Source: Russula earlei (lineage: Eukaryota; Basidiomycota; Agaricomycetes; Russulales; Russulaceae). Taken from it: a stretch of 64,000 bases of DNA. The first letter of the stretch is position 1, and every line of letters starts with the position of its first letter. Positions 48,010 to 59,814 of the stretch are shown piece after piece. The notes below the pieces were generated by a model. The model was not told the origin of the DNA. It worked only from the letters and a program-made list of their open reading frames with translations, and did not search any database. The stretch covers positions 1 to 64,000 of the forward strand of contig JAGFNK010000252.1 in assembly GCA_025769875.1 (NCBI GenBank), written 5' to 3'. The translations under genes and the position numbers were made by a program.

Positions 48010-51000
48010 AAAATGCAATTCACCCAGCAGCAGCAGGTTGTGATGCAACCACGTGATATGCAAACAGAGACAAACAATTTGTAATGCGTATCTTGTGATC
48101 GTGTCTCAGCCATTCCCGCACAATGGCGGACAGACCTTCGCGTCGACGTTGCTGCTCTCATTATCGTGCGCGCCGCTGCTCAAGCAGCACATCCTCCACA
48201 CCCTGTCCATGACCAATGACGAGCTCGCCTCGTTCGAGCCGATCATCGCGCAGGCTTGGGACCAGTGGGATCGCCAGGTACGTCCTCCGCCACGCCATAC
48301 GTGTGCGCACGACCCGTCAAATCCTCACCTTCCCCCCCGGCCTCTACAGCGTCGGTTACACTATGCTCAACAAACACAAGCCGCTGCGGGCGCAGGCAAC
48401 CCTCCCGACGGTCAACGGCTCGGGGAGGTGGCCCCTCCCCCGCCGCCCCACACGTACGCAGCCGCGGTCGAGTTGGGCGACGCACAGACGACAGCACAGT
48501 CCTTCCCCCCGCCGGATCCTTACCAACATTCGACGCCGCAACCAAACGATTTCCGCGCACGCTTTCATCCCTCGCTCGTCACGCCGTCCCTTTGCCCCAT
48601 GTTTCTTTGCCCACCGTTCCGATGTCACTACCGGAGTCTCAGCCCCGCTAGCAGTTGTCTCACCTCAAGCTGCCTCAGTTCCAGCTTTGCCCGCCACCCT
48701 GCCACCTCAGTTTCTGGCCCTCCCGCCGTCTCAGCCTCGCCCCCCCCCACTACCTTAGCTTCGCCCTCTCCAGTCACAGTCTTGCCGACCACCGCCGCTT
48801 CCTTGTTGCTCACTGTCGCTGTCTCAGCCCCCATTCCTGCCTCTCAAATTTCTCTTCAACCGAGCGCAATGCTCCCCAACAACAGACATATTACCAAACC
48901 CAGTGGCATGAGCCCTGCGAAGACATCTGACAAAGAAGATTTGTTAAGAGCGAGGGCTCTCTAACGTATAGAGCGCGTCGAGGCAGAGAAGCGCATGGAA
49001 GCAGTATGTTGTCACCGAGTCACGGAGCGGTGCCCTTCCACTTCGTGATGAATCTCAGTGACATGTTTCAGGGAAACGCTCACTTCCGTGCGGGTGAATA
49101 CCTCAAGGCTATTGTAGAATACGATGCCGCTATTATGATCCACGGTTCGAACACAGCATATCCTTCAAACATGGCCGCAGCGCGGCATAAGCTGGAAGTT
49201 CTATTCCAGCGTTTGCAGCTATTGTTGCAATCGAGAATGGATAAGTGACACGCAATGCGACTTGAAGATACGACCATGCGGAGGCTTCTGCCGGAGAGGT
49301 CCTCGTTCTCGACCCCCGCTTCACGTTATCGTCGTGGCCTTGCGCGCAAGGGAAACCTCGAGCTTGCCCGCGCTGCTGTCGGTACGTGTGATCCTCCTCA
49401 CCTGGCCTGCCGCTGATGCCAGCAGCACGCCACACGCGGCGTTTCACATCATCTCCCCTTCCACTCGCGCGCTCACACATGCCATCGTCACCTGCAGTGG
49501 AGGAAGCACCTTCATGGCTATCGCAAGGCGCTGCCGACTACACCCTCGACAATGCTATGCTGCCTTCCGCAGAGCTCACCACTCAATGCGACAAAGCCAA
49601 TGGCACGCCAGCGACTGCAGCAGCAGAAGCAGCAGCTATGCGATGCACCACCACGAGGCACGACGACAGAATGGAGCACGCACATGTGCACGCCTCGCCT
49701 CTCTCCACTACTGGCTGGTCAACGCTCACGCCACCCAGTCCCGCCTTCTTGCCACACGCCCCAGCATACGATGACCTCGAGCGCTCCATCATCCCCCTTT
49801 TTGTAGCCAGCAGTTCAAGCCTGCTTGGTCTGTCAGTCGCAAGCTCACTTTCTTCTTGCCCGACTGAGGACCTCGGGACAGCTGCAGTTGTGACGACACC
49901 ACACGGGCATATGGCTGAAAACTCCACTCTTGACAGTTTGACTGGGGACAGTCAAATGTCATGCCCCTGGGTGGGAGATGTATAGTGGTTTGTGGCTGGC
50001 CACGGAATTCGCTCTTACATGGGTACATCATCGCCCCCATCGTGCGTCCTGTCACCTCCAGGTTGCCCTCGCGTCACCTCGCTCACGTCCCTCGACCACG
50101 TTCTCAAGAGCTCGCCGCCACCGATCGCCACGTGCCAGCGCAGCCACCGGAGACGACGCCTCGACGCCTCGTGTCATCCGGTCTGACCCCTTCCACCGAC
50201 TTGGATTTCCTTTCATATGCCTGCCTGTCTTTCAGGCCTTTCCTGTCCCTTGGCTCCTCTCTTGTATATAAAAGCATATCTCGAATATAGGGAGTGGCCC
50301 TCCTGTTCCCTTCTTTGTATGTGCCCGAGCGGATCTGACTGAACGAATGCACGCAAACGTCGTCTCCTTCGTGCCCGCTGGGTTTCAAGTCACTCGAATG
50401 TTCCTGCAATCAGGGATCCTTGCGCTTGACCGGCGTTCGTTTTGGTTTTCATTTTTGCGCGTTCTCTCTCGTTCTCTCTCCCCTCTTCCTTCTCTCCAGT
50501 GCAACAGCCCATTGTCCCATTTCACAAGCCTCTCTTCACAGTGACACGGCATGGCCTGGACGGCGATGACGCTGCCCCCTCCCCTCCTACTCCGGTTTCT
50601 GCCGCGCGCGACATGTGTTTCCCTTTGTTTTCCCCCTTCATTTTCTCTCTTTTTGACCTCTCAAGCAGCGGTGGCGACGACGATGTCATTGTCACAGCGG
50701 CAACCTCAACACGATGGCCATGACCACGACCGCGACCATGGAATGGCACAAGCAGCCACCACGAGTTTTCCCACGTGCAGTCATTCTCGCACGTTGACCG
50801 GGTGCGATTTTCATCTTTATTTTTCGCGGGTTCTCATCCTATCTCGCCTCCCTTTCCTCCTTCCTACAGATGATGATATTTGATATCTACATGACAGTTT
50901 ACTTCTATGTTCCATGTAATGCATAATACAGCTTCTATATTGTACTAAGAAACTGGGTTCCTGCTGTCCAACTCCCAAACTGAACTCCAACGCGATAAAA

Positions 51001-51111
51001 TTGCCTTCATCGTTCACTTGTTGCGTTCACTCGCAATGGGCATTAACGAACTTTGGCGTTGTGTGCATATCACGTGGTTGCGTCACAACCTTGGGTGAAT
51101 AGCGTTTAGTT
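48010..51111. mobile_element. 3.1-kb element with long inverted repeats and 12-bp flanking direct repeat, enclosing a TPR gene fragment
   Basis: The left end (about 48010-48085) and the complement of the right end (about 51035-51111) align over some 70 bp, with ATTCACCCA, GGTTGTGA and an exact GCAACCACGTGATATGCA. Directly outside both ends the same 12 bases occur, CCCTCCCACACC (47998-48009 and 51112-51123). Long inverted repeats plus an approximately 9-12-bp target duplication fit the Mutator (MULE) superfamily; an 8-bp duplication (hAT) inside a longer chance match is the alternative. No transposase is visible. The interior carries a cellular-type gene with introns. Confidence 0.6.
48105..50720 (+). 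pseudogene. TPR-repeat gene fragment inside the long-inverted-repeat element
   Basis: Exon-like pieces on the plus strand: TNDELASFEPIIAQAWDQWD ending at a GTACGT donor (48279); RRLHYAQQTQAAAGAGNPPD from about 48350; ERVEAEKRMEA up to a GTATGT donor near 49001; then the TPR repeat GNAHFRAGEYLKAIVEYDAA from about 49073, matching TPR co-chaperone-like repeats; YDHAEASAGEVLVLDPRF, after which about 8 bases are missing relative to the expected repeat and the frame shifts to RYRRGLARKGNLELARAAV ending at a GTACGT donor (49381); an exon from about 49498; and VQQPIVPFHKPLFTVTRHG from about 50501. The frameshift inside the second TPR unit and long C-rich insertions make it non-functional. Boundaries are approximate. 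It lies wholly between the inverted repeats. Confidence 0.55.
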
Positions 51112-51123
51112 CCCTCCCACACC

Positions 51124-51615
51124 TCGCCTCCTTCCTCGCCTCTCGTTCCCAGCCTTTGCCACACCACAAGCCACCTCGCACCCGACATCAAGACCTCGAT
51201 CGCATCGCCCAGCCCTCGCCACCGACCAAGCGCGCACGCCACGCCCCGGCACACGCGACGCGTTCACGTCTCAGGCCTTTCACCATTGCCTCGACCGTCT
51301 CGACCAATCTCGATTCCCTTTCATTCTCAAACTCCTTTCATCTTCTCATTTCCTTTCATTACCTGCCTCTCTTAGTACTCCCTTCCTGTATAAAAATCCC
51401 CTAGCTACTCTGTAGTAGGACAGTCCAGTGAATACAGTCTCCTTGAGATCCCCATACTATCAGTCAGCGCGCGAAAGCGATCTCGCTCTCCCCTCTCATC
51501 TCCCTTCCCTCCCTTCCCCTTCCCCTTTCCTCTGCTTGCTCTTGGATCAAGACAACCGCCTCGGATCACCGTCCAGCCCCACGAACTCTGCGCGCCCCGG
51601 TTTGGCTCGCTTCAG
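51124..51615. other. Pyrimidine-rich spacer with promoter-like TATA motif
   Basis: No gene. TATAAAA at 51389-51395 is followed by short purine/pyrimidine-rich sequence, a pattern resembling the TATAAAA stretch near 50265. It may be a fragment of an LTR or a gene promoter; not resolved. Confidence 0.3.
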
Positions 51616-51765
51616 CTTTATACTGGGCGTGTAAACTATGACATCTGGGTTATGTTTCACGAATCATTGTTAGGCGGTAACATGCGACGCGTTCTCAACA
51701 CGTCGTGCCATGCGATACCCTAAATCGCATGTGTACAATGATGCTGAACTGAAAGAACAGCGTTA

Positions 51766-52172
51766 CACGACAGGCAGGAAGGGATAAGTCGACTCTGCTT
51801 TATAGTCAACTCAGTGGATAATAAAAGTAAAATATTTCAAGTGCTGAGTAGGGTCTGTTGTGGCCACAAATTATATTACATAAGTAATGACCTTAGTTGA
51901 GCGTGAAAAATGTGACAAAAAAGGTTAAATATGGAGAGTCTACTCATTCCGGCACAACTTTTAGCCAGGCTAGGGTAAATGTTGTGCCGGAATGAGTAGA
52001 CTCTCCATATTTAACCTTTTTTGTCACATTTTTCGTGCTCAACTAAGGTCATTACTTATGTAATATAATTTGTGGCCGCAACAGACCCTACTCAGCACTT
52101 GAAATATTTTACTTTTATTATCCACTGAGTTGACTATAAGCAGAGTCGACTTATCCCTTCCTGCCCGTCATG
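51766..52172. mobile_element. 407-bp palindromic MITE with TTA target duplication (PIF/Harbinger-like)
   Basis: Two nearly identical arms of about 190 bp in inverted orientation around a spacer of about 20-25 bp; ends CACGACAGGCAGG and, complemented, CATGACGGGCAGG. TTA flanks both sides (51763-51765, 52173-52175). The opposite arm of the host element keeps the unoccupied site GAACAGCGTTAATATG (complement of about 53659-53675), where TTA occurs once. This shows directly that the element inserted with a 3-bp TTA duplication, the habit of PIF/Harbinger elements. It has no coding capacity. Confidence 0.85.
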
Positions 52173-52979
52173 TTAATATGATCAAGGACTGTACCTTCAA
52201 TCACAGTTCAGCTGACATGAGTCAGGACATGCTGTATGCTTGAACTCGGCTTGAGACTCAACCTTGAGACTCAAACTATGTCAGGTTTGGCTGACCTCAA
52301 CCTCGACTGGTCATCAAATCCTTGGTGCTGGCTGATCGGCAATGAAGCACTGGAGACACCATAGTACATCATTCACACACATAAGACCGAATGGCTCTAT
52401 AGAAAACATGATGCGCGCTGATTAAAGATACCAGGTCCTTGTAGGTTTTGTGAATAAAATCACGTAGATCTCCAAATCCTGATATCCGAATCGGCCCACT
52501 TGACCTGGGTCCTAAGATGCGAAAGAGTGATACAGGGCCTCCAACATGAGGGAACAGTTGTAGCTGGAGAAATGCTATAAACAGAAGACTGACGTATGAC
52601 AAACTCACACCAACAAAAATCAAATGCAGCCAACGTAACAAATGCTGGTCAAAGCCACCTGGGAGGAAGCCCTGAAACAAAGCCAGGAACTCCCGAAATT
52701 GTGACGTTTGGTACTGTAAGCCGGCACTTGTGTGCGTGTGTGGTGCGAGGGGAGGTTGGGACAGTTAGACTTGGTGAGAAAGAGGTGGGAATGTGAGCAA
52801 AGAAGATGTCTTGATAGGAGGCGGTGGCGCACGCGAGTCGGTTGAAGTGCGGGTAAAGGGATTTCTACTTGGTTGGATTGCCTGTGTCTATGCTATTACA
52901 GAGTAGCTAGTGGGATCATATACATCAAGGCCAGGGCTGGACTAAACTAGAAGAGGAAGAAGGGAGAGTCCTAAAAGAC

Positions 52980-53410
52980 AGTAGCACGTACGAAGGGACA
53001 AGTCTGAGAGAGCAGGTATGTACTGCAAAGGGTATATGAGGTGTTACTGGTGGCGACTAGTCGGTGTGGCCGAGCTGCCACGCGGGGGTGATCGGCTGGT
53101 TCTCGAGCCTTGGGGAGTTTTGCTTGATGAGGCAATGGCGTGCGGGCGTGCGCGTGTGCATGCGCATGAGGGTGAGCGTGCAGGCGATCATGCGGGTGCG
53201 GGTGAATGTGCGGACGAGCGTGCGGATGCGGGTGCGGGCGTCGAAGTGAGCGGCAGCGGGCAAGGTGTGTGCGACGAAGGTGAGAGGCGGAGGGTGTGGA
53301 GGCATTTGCGTGTGTGACGTGGTGGTGGGAGAGAGGAGTGTTGCGCGTGCGCGTGCCTGTCATTCGACTGCTGGCCTGTTCCACGGCCAAGCTCGCAAGT
53401 CGCCTTACAG
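52980..53410 (-). repeat. Copy of a roughly 450-bp module shared with the inner hAT element
   Basis: Read on the minus strand, this segment matches 59815-60310 (plus): shared stretches are GTGGAACAGGCCA, GAATGACAGGCAC, CACGTCACAC with GCAAATGCCTCCACACC, CATTGCCTCATCA-like sequence, and GACTAGT at the far end. The middle part is a CGCAC-rich degenerate microsatellite in both. A shorter part recurs at 56130-56200. Origin unknown. Confidence 0.65.
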
Positions 53411-53885
53411 TACCTTTAATCAGCATGCATCACGTTTTCTATAGGGCCATTCAGTCTTATGTGTGTGAATGATGTACTATGGTGTCTCCGGTGCTTCATC
53501 GCCGATCAGCCAGCACCAAGGATTTGATGACCAGTCGAGGTCGAGGTCAACCAACCCGGACATAGTTTGAGTCTCAAGGTTGAGTCTCAAGCCGAGTTTG
53601 AGCATACAGCATGTCCTGACTCATGTCAGCTGAACTGTGATTGAAGGTACAGTCCTTGATCATATTAACGCTGTTCTTTCAGTAGTTCAGCATCATTATA
53701 CACATGCGATTTAGGGTATCGCATGGCACAACGTGTTGAGAACGCGTCGTATGTTACTGCCTAACAATGATTCGTGAAACATAACCCATAGGTCATATGG
53801 TTTTGCACCAGCAGCTTTGGTCCTACATTATAGCGCAGGTTTTCCACTGGTGACAGGGGGTAGGTGGACACGCCCCAGTATAAAG

Positions 53886-55729
53886 CCAATGCCTGAAATC
53901 ACACCTGCGCTCCCCATTATTACAGGTACTGGTTACCGACAATCTTTCTGCAACTTCTACTCTGCTATCTTGTCCACACCTCGACAACTTCGTCCATTCA
54001 TAAGTGACAATGCGAACCTCCTATGTTTTCGCCATATTCTGCCTTGACACTGGCATCACTCCATTGTTCGGGCTTCCATCAGGGTACGCCGACCTCTTCA
54101 ACTCCTCTTTTCCCCCTGAAATCGACTTTACCTTGCAGACATGGAAGTTCCCAATCCGATGCGCGGTATGCGCACCTGCCTTCAGCGACTACGTTGCCCC
54201 AGTCTGAACAGGATAGGCTGTGTTCAATAAAGGCGGTCATGTGTCATCATAGCGGAGTGTTCCACAGAGCCATCGTGCGCGGACATCACACGAATCTGTC
54301 GCCGATTGCGAGACGTTATCACCAAAATATGCAGCCAGTTGTACGGGAGCCGACATCGTTCCACTATGAGCATCTGACCGCCGAGAGTGGTCAATCGTTG
54401 GACCATTTGATGGAATCGCTGTTGTCGGTGTCTGACCTCCTGTAAAGCAGTTGAAGCAAGCGTAGATGGCAGGACACAAATGATATCACTTATTATGTTT
54501 TTGCATATGACTCAAGACAGTTTCCTGTTTTTCAAGTATGAAGTATGAACTGCCTTATTGTACATAAGGTGTGTGAGCCCGCTGGCCGGGAAACTCACAT
54601 GACCTGTACTGTATCAGCCCCGTGCCGCGTCATGTGTCCTCCTTCCCTCATGCGTTCCCCTTCGACGTCATCATCCCTTGCGTTCCCCACTCAGCGCCCG
54701 GGAACTGTGACTGTGACAATGGCTCAAGACAATTGCTGTTGACATCACTTGCCTTGCCCTTGCTCCCACCACATGCATATGCATGGACCCATATGATGCA
54801 TTCATCATTATCATTGCCTTACCCAAGGGCTCACTGCCCACAGCATCTCACCTCTTTGTCATCACCACATCACCTTGTGCTCTCAGACTCGCAGTTGAAG
54901 GAATAGGATTCTCATGTAGTTGTCTCATTCATGTCTTTGATTACCTGACTTTCTCCTCTTTTTGCTAAAGTATTTAAGGCTACTAGCTACAGTCTTGAAT
55001 AAAGAAGAGCTTTTGCCTCTGTGTTAACATCTACATCTGCCTTGTGAACCATTCCCTTGAGAACACACACACACACACACACACACACCCTCTCTCTCTC
55101 TCTCTCTCTCACACATGTGCATTGCATTCTGGGGCACTGTCATGAACCATTTCCTGGAGAGGGCCCTTGAAGGACCCTTCCCTACTATCCCTGCACCCTT
55201 GTTTGGACACCATCAATTTCTCATGTATCTCTTACTCAACAACTATGATACTTTGCATACTTGTATACAATACCTTCTATCTACACACCCAATAATTTTT
55301 TTTGATGAAAATTGTGTGGTGTCATGAAATTGAAAAATGGCTGTTTGTCATGCTTGCTGGCCGAGGCTGTGTTGGAGTTCTTAGTCTGAGTTGGAGCTCT
55401 TAGTCTGAGGGTCATGAGTTGCACACCATCAATGGTCAATTAGGCCAACAGTATGTATATAACATTGGTGATCTAATTACTATTAGATCCTTAGATTATG
55501 CAAGATCAGTTTATTGAGTGAGTCTTGAGTGGGTGAGCATGCAGCATCCAAATGCGCTTGCACATATACCTATGAGAATGTCTAGATAAGTGAAGCTCAG
55601 TATACTAGTAGCAACATATTCAACTCTTGGTGCTGGTGAAAGCCAAGAGCAACCTGGCAGAATTTGAAACTTTTGGGGTGACAGAGCATGACTGTCCAAA
55701 CAAAAGTGCTGTCTAAACAAGGGCACAGG
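53886..55729. other. Repeat-derived interval, LTR-like promoter remnant and microsatellites
   Basis: No supported gene; open frames here lack family motifs. TATTTAAGG at 54971 followed by GAATAAAG at about 54995 resembles the TATA and poly(A) signals of an LTR. CA repeat at about 55062-55088 followed by a CT repeat to 55110. It lies between two transposons and is probably retrotransposon debris. Confidence 0.4.
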
Positions 55730-55812
55730 GATAGTACTAGTGCTTCAAAGTCCAGTCAAGTCCAGTTTTTCCCATGATTTTGGTGTGACTGTGACTGTGA
55801 CTGTGACTGGCT

Positions 55813-57480
55813 GTGGTTGCCCCAATCCTGAAAAAACTGGACTGGACTGCATTACACGTGGTCATTTGCAGTCATTTGACCAGTTCAGACCAGTTGCAAC
55901 TGAAACTGGAAGATGACTGGTTGAAACCAGTTCTTGACCAGGTAAGTCATGTCACCCCCTGCTGTCTTGCACACCCACCTGCTGCCATCTCTCCCATTCA
56001 TGTTGCATTCACATCCCTCCCTCTCTTGTCTCAGTTGTTCCTCTCTCTGTCTCTCCCTTCCACATCCCTTCTGCTGCAAGAAACCAGCCAGCCACCAAAT
56101 GCCCAACATGTGCACCCCACAACTCCCTCTCTTCCACCACCACGTCACACATGCAAATGCCTCCATGCTCTCTGCCTCTTGCCTTTGACACACACTCCCT
56201 CTCCTCTGCCTCCGATGACATTACCACCATCGCTTCCACATTGCCTGCTCATGCCCCTCCTCCAGTCGCCTTTGCCTTCGTCCCACCTGCCGTCATTGAT
56301 CCCATTTTGCCAACTGTGGCTGTCTCACTCCCAGTCATGTCTGTTCCCACATCTGTACATGCCCCAGCCTCCTCTGCCATGTCCACCACCACCTCTACAC
56401 CCCCCCATCTCTGCCCTGCCAGCTCCTGCACCCTTGGTGTCACCTGTCGCAGCCATTGCCTCAGTTCCACACACAACCACCATCTTTGCCTCATCCGCCA
56501 TTGTCACAGCCCCTGCTTCGCCCACCGTCATCACTGTTGCAGCCTCAGTCACACGCCCCATCACTGCCCTGGTTGAACCTATTCATGTCAATCCAAACAG
56601 GCACTTCATCTTCTGGTTGTCTGGTGTGGCTGGTACTGGCAAGTCCACCATTGCACAAAGCATTGCCGAGTATTGTGACAGCAACAATTGGCTTGCCGCA
56701 AGTTTCTTCTTCTCAGGTAACAATAGCAAGTGAAATAATCCAAAGCTTGTATTCAGCTCGATTGCTCACCAACTGGGCATGACGTTCCACCAACCACTTG
56801 CACATTTTATGCAAGAGGTGTTCAAAGCCAATCCAGACATTTGGTATTCTGATCCATCAAACCAATTACTGAAGCTCATCATTGAACCAATCCAAAAGTC
56901 CATCAACACTGGGCAACCATTTCCATCGCTGGCTGTCATCATGTTAGATGCCCCCAATGAGTGCAAAGATGATGACGCAACCTCATTCATTGTGTTGGTG
57001 CTTTCAGCCCACATTGATCACCTTCTGTTCTCCATCTTCCTCACCAGTTGACCCAAGCCTAAACTGCACATGCCATCCCTCTCTCCTTGTCTCCAGTCAC
57101 ATACACATGTGCTCTTCCATCATGAGATTCCAAAATCGTCTGTAGATCATGACATTGAACTTTTTTTGATGCATGAGCTTACTCATGTTGGGTCTTGCAA
57201 TGATGGCCTCCAAGAATGGAATTGGTTCACTCAGAACGATGTCCATGCACTTGTCCAACTATCAGATGGATTGTTTATCTTTGCTGCCACTGCAGTTTGA
57301 TTTATCGAAGATCCTGAGGCTTTAAACCCAAGGGGATGGCTTCATGAACTGGTCACTGTGACACAAAACCTTGTGCAGTCGAATCAGAATCCTTATCAGT
57401 ACCTAGACCGGCTATACCTCACTGTCTTGAGCAGCAAATTTCTACCATCATCCCTTACTGACACATTAGCCCACTTGTGA
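55813..57480 (+). pseudogene. NACHT-domain P-loop NTPase, broken
   Basis: A short first exon may begin at about 55813 and ends at a GTAAGT donor (55942); the intron is C/T-rich. From about 56590 the NACHT core reads NRHFIFWLSGVAGTGKST (Walker A) followed by IAQSIAEYC and AASFFFS, then an in-frame TGA at 56731, then SSIAHQLGMTFHQPLAHF, and LAVIMLDAPNECKDD, the Walker B region, in which the usual second acidic residue before E is asparagine. Downstream pieces HHEIPKSSVDHDIELFL, QNDVHALVQLSDGLFIFAAT and PYQYLDRLYLTVLSS match the C-terminal half of Agaricomycete NACHT proteins but are split by stops at about 57050, 57298 and 57478. NACHT proteins of fungi are NLR-like NTPases linked to non-self recognition. 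With several stops and a changed Walker B it cannot encode a working protein. Confidence 0.8.
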
Positions 57481-58663
57481 AGGGTTCTTGGTTGTATTGT
57501 TGTACTCTGTGACCCTCTCTCTGCAATCTAGATATCAGTGTTTGTCTCCACACCAATGCCCATGTCACCCACTGCCATTCCCTCTCTGTCAACCACCATG
57601 CCCTCTGTTGTCACCCCTGCTCCATCTGTCTCTGCCATCACCCCTATGCTTATGCCTATGAACTTGTGCTTGCCACCCACGCCCCTGCTTCCCAACCATG
57701 CTGCCATCTTGTATCTGCCAACTGCCATCTCACTGCCATGCCTTGTAAAAGATGTTAACAAGGAACAAATAGAGAAAGAATGCACAGATAACTGGAGAAC
57801 AAAGAGCATGCCACTGCCTCAGAAGCATATGCCACAACACTGCCCCACAGAATGATCAGACCCTGCTGCCACGCTGTCATGCAGGAGAAGCTGCCACTGA
57901 TGCCAACATCATGCTGCACACCACCTCCCACATTGCCTCCCCATCCACTCATGCATCACAACCCATGTCTGCTGCTGCCCTGCAGTGGAGACAACCTCAC
58001 CACCACTGCTGCAAGACAACAAACACCACCCCCACGCAAGCCACCCCATGTGCCGCCACCCTCTCTCACCACCGCCCTTGCCCTTGCCACCACCACTGCC
58101 TCTGCATCAACAGCAGCAGCAACAACAACAACATGGCCAATGCTTGGCAACACCATGAGGTGCAACAACACATTCGACATGCCACAAGCATGCCACACCA
58201 CCTTGCTGCTTTGCTGCAACATGCCCACTACTCTGGCATGGCAACAAGGCCACATGCACAAGGCTGAAGCTCACTCAAGAAGGTTTGACTGGGGATGGTC
58301 AAAATTTCAACCCCCCAGGAGGTGTCAGGTCTGAAACCCTGATGGCATGCAATGCATCTTTTCCCACATGCACAATTTTCATGCATTGAGATGTGCATTT
58401 TTTTTTCTGTGTGCAGCATAGACAATCTTTATGCTCCCTTGTTTTTCAATCTCCTATTTTCCTTTGTACTCCCCTGTATTCTGTACTTAATCTCTCTACT
58501 TACCCTCTGGAATGACAAGCAAGCTTTGGTGTCCCCTTCTCCTCTGACTGGCTTGAGAACTCCTCTTTGTGCCTGTGTCCAACTTGTCATGGGGGCTCTC
58601 TCTCTCCTTGGGTACTCACTAGGTACAGGGTCAGGTAACCAGCCTTACAATCTCACACACATG
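57481..58663. other. C-rich low-complexity cargo of the outer hAT element
   Basis: Follows the NACHT pseudogene; long CCA/CAC/CAG-rich stretch (57540-58260) with open frames on several strands that reflect composition. The TTTGACTGGGGA motif at 58283 also occurs near 49940 inside the TPR-carrying element. The part from 58330 to 58660 shows no gene. Confidence 0.4.
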
Positions 58664-59814
58664 TAGGGCTGTGCACCGTACCCGTGTATGTATGGGTGTA
58701 CGGGACCCATACCCATCCCATTTGCTGACTGCTGCAGAGTTTATACGGTACTGGGTATTACCCATTGAGACCCATTAGTTGATGGCCGTAAACGGCCGTC
58801 ATATGGGTACTTCGTAGTCTAGATGTGGAACATATTATTTCTCTGGACAACATGTATTGCCAATGTCCCTTGCTGATGAGATAAACAGCTTCCACTGTCC
58901 AGCATCCAATGCTCAATGTTCAGCCATCTATTGCAAACAATTTGTATGCTTTTCTCTCTTAGTTGTATTATTTTGTGAGTTCTCCTGAATTTTAGGCTGG
59001 ACATCCTGATCATCGCTGGATTGTTTGTGGATCCTCAGGTGCTGTTTAAAATGACAGGTGATTTTCCACCATGACCGACGTTTCCTCTAAACCAACTATC
59101 GTTCCTCAACTCTCTTCTCCCACTCAATTGCTCCCGTCAAACAAAAAATGACCATCGATATGATTGAGCTCTGCAAAATGCAATATGCCCAGGAGCTTGC
59201 GGCACACACCATGTGCCAGTGGATGCTCATGTGGTGAAGCGCTCAAGTGCAAGCATGGCTTCCCACCCCCCTTTGGCGGATGTTGCTACCATCTTGCGCA
59301 CACTCAAAGTTCACGCCCGAGATCTACCTGCCAGATGTGAGACAGCAGCAGCATTAGCAGTAAGTTTGTTTGTTGGGGTCTGCGCGCTGACCCCGGGTTG
59401 ACTTTTTTTTGCTTCCAGCAGCACCGCAGTGCTAGTGCACCTCCATCAATGCTGAGTCCTAGCACTGCCCCCAAGCAACCACAATTGTACCACCCAAATT
59501 TCTTCAGGCATCACCGTATTTTGTGGTTGTGCATCCTGTCACAAGCTCCATTGGTCACACTGGACATTCACTGTCTCAGTGGTGAATGCAGGCAGTCTGT
59601 AAGGCCGAGGGTTTCACCACATTCATCATGGGTGCCCAGCAATCCTCTATTCTGATGGGTCAGTTCGCTATCAACTGCTTTGAATGGTTGGATAGCTCAA
59701 ACTCAAATGCTTACTTGATAGTTGTCTCACGAATGATGACTGCCCACGGTATCTTCAAGAGATCAAGGTGCATCCATCAAAGGATGGTCCAGCCTCCATT
59801 CAACTCTGCACAAT

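Larger units (their letters stand above)
51616..53885. mobile_element. 2.3-kb element with long inverted arms, non-autonomous
   Basis: The left arm (51616-52430 without the 407-bp insertion at 51766-52172, i.e. about 400 bp) matches the complement of the right arm (53411-53885) at high identity over its length. The outermost match is CTTTATACTGGG followed by CGTGT; the right arm has about 70 extra bases before the match resumes at TGGGTTATGTTTCACGAATC. The inner 52431-53410 is single copy here and has no transposase. No clear target duplication was found; a TA is possible. The long inverted arms could fold as a foldback element. Confidence 0.7.

Noticed and set aside
52369..52680. 103-codon minus-strand frame inside the long-arm element as a transposase
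   Set aside because: It runs into the inverted arm, is hydrophobic and matches no transposase motif; KDZ-type transposases of mushrooms were considered and not seen.
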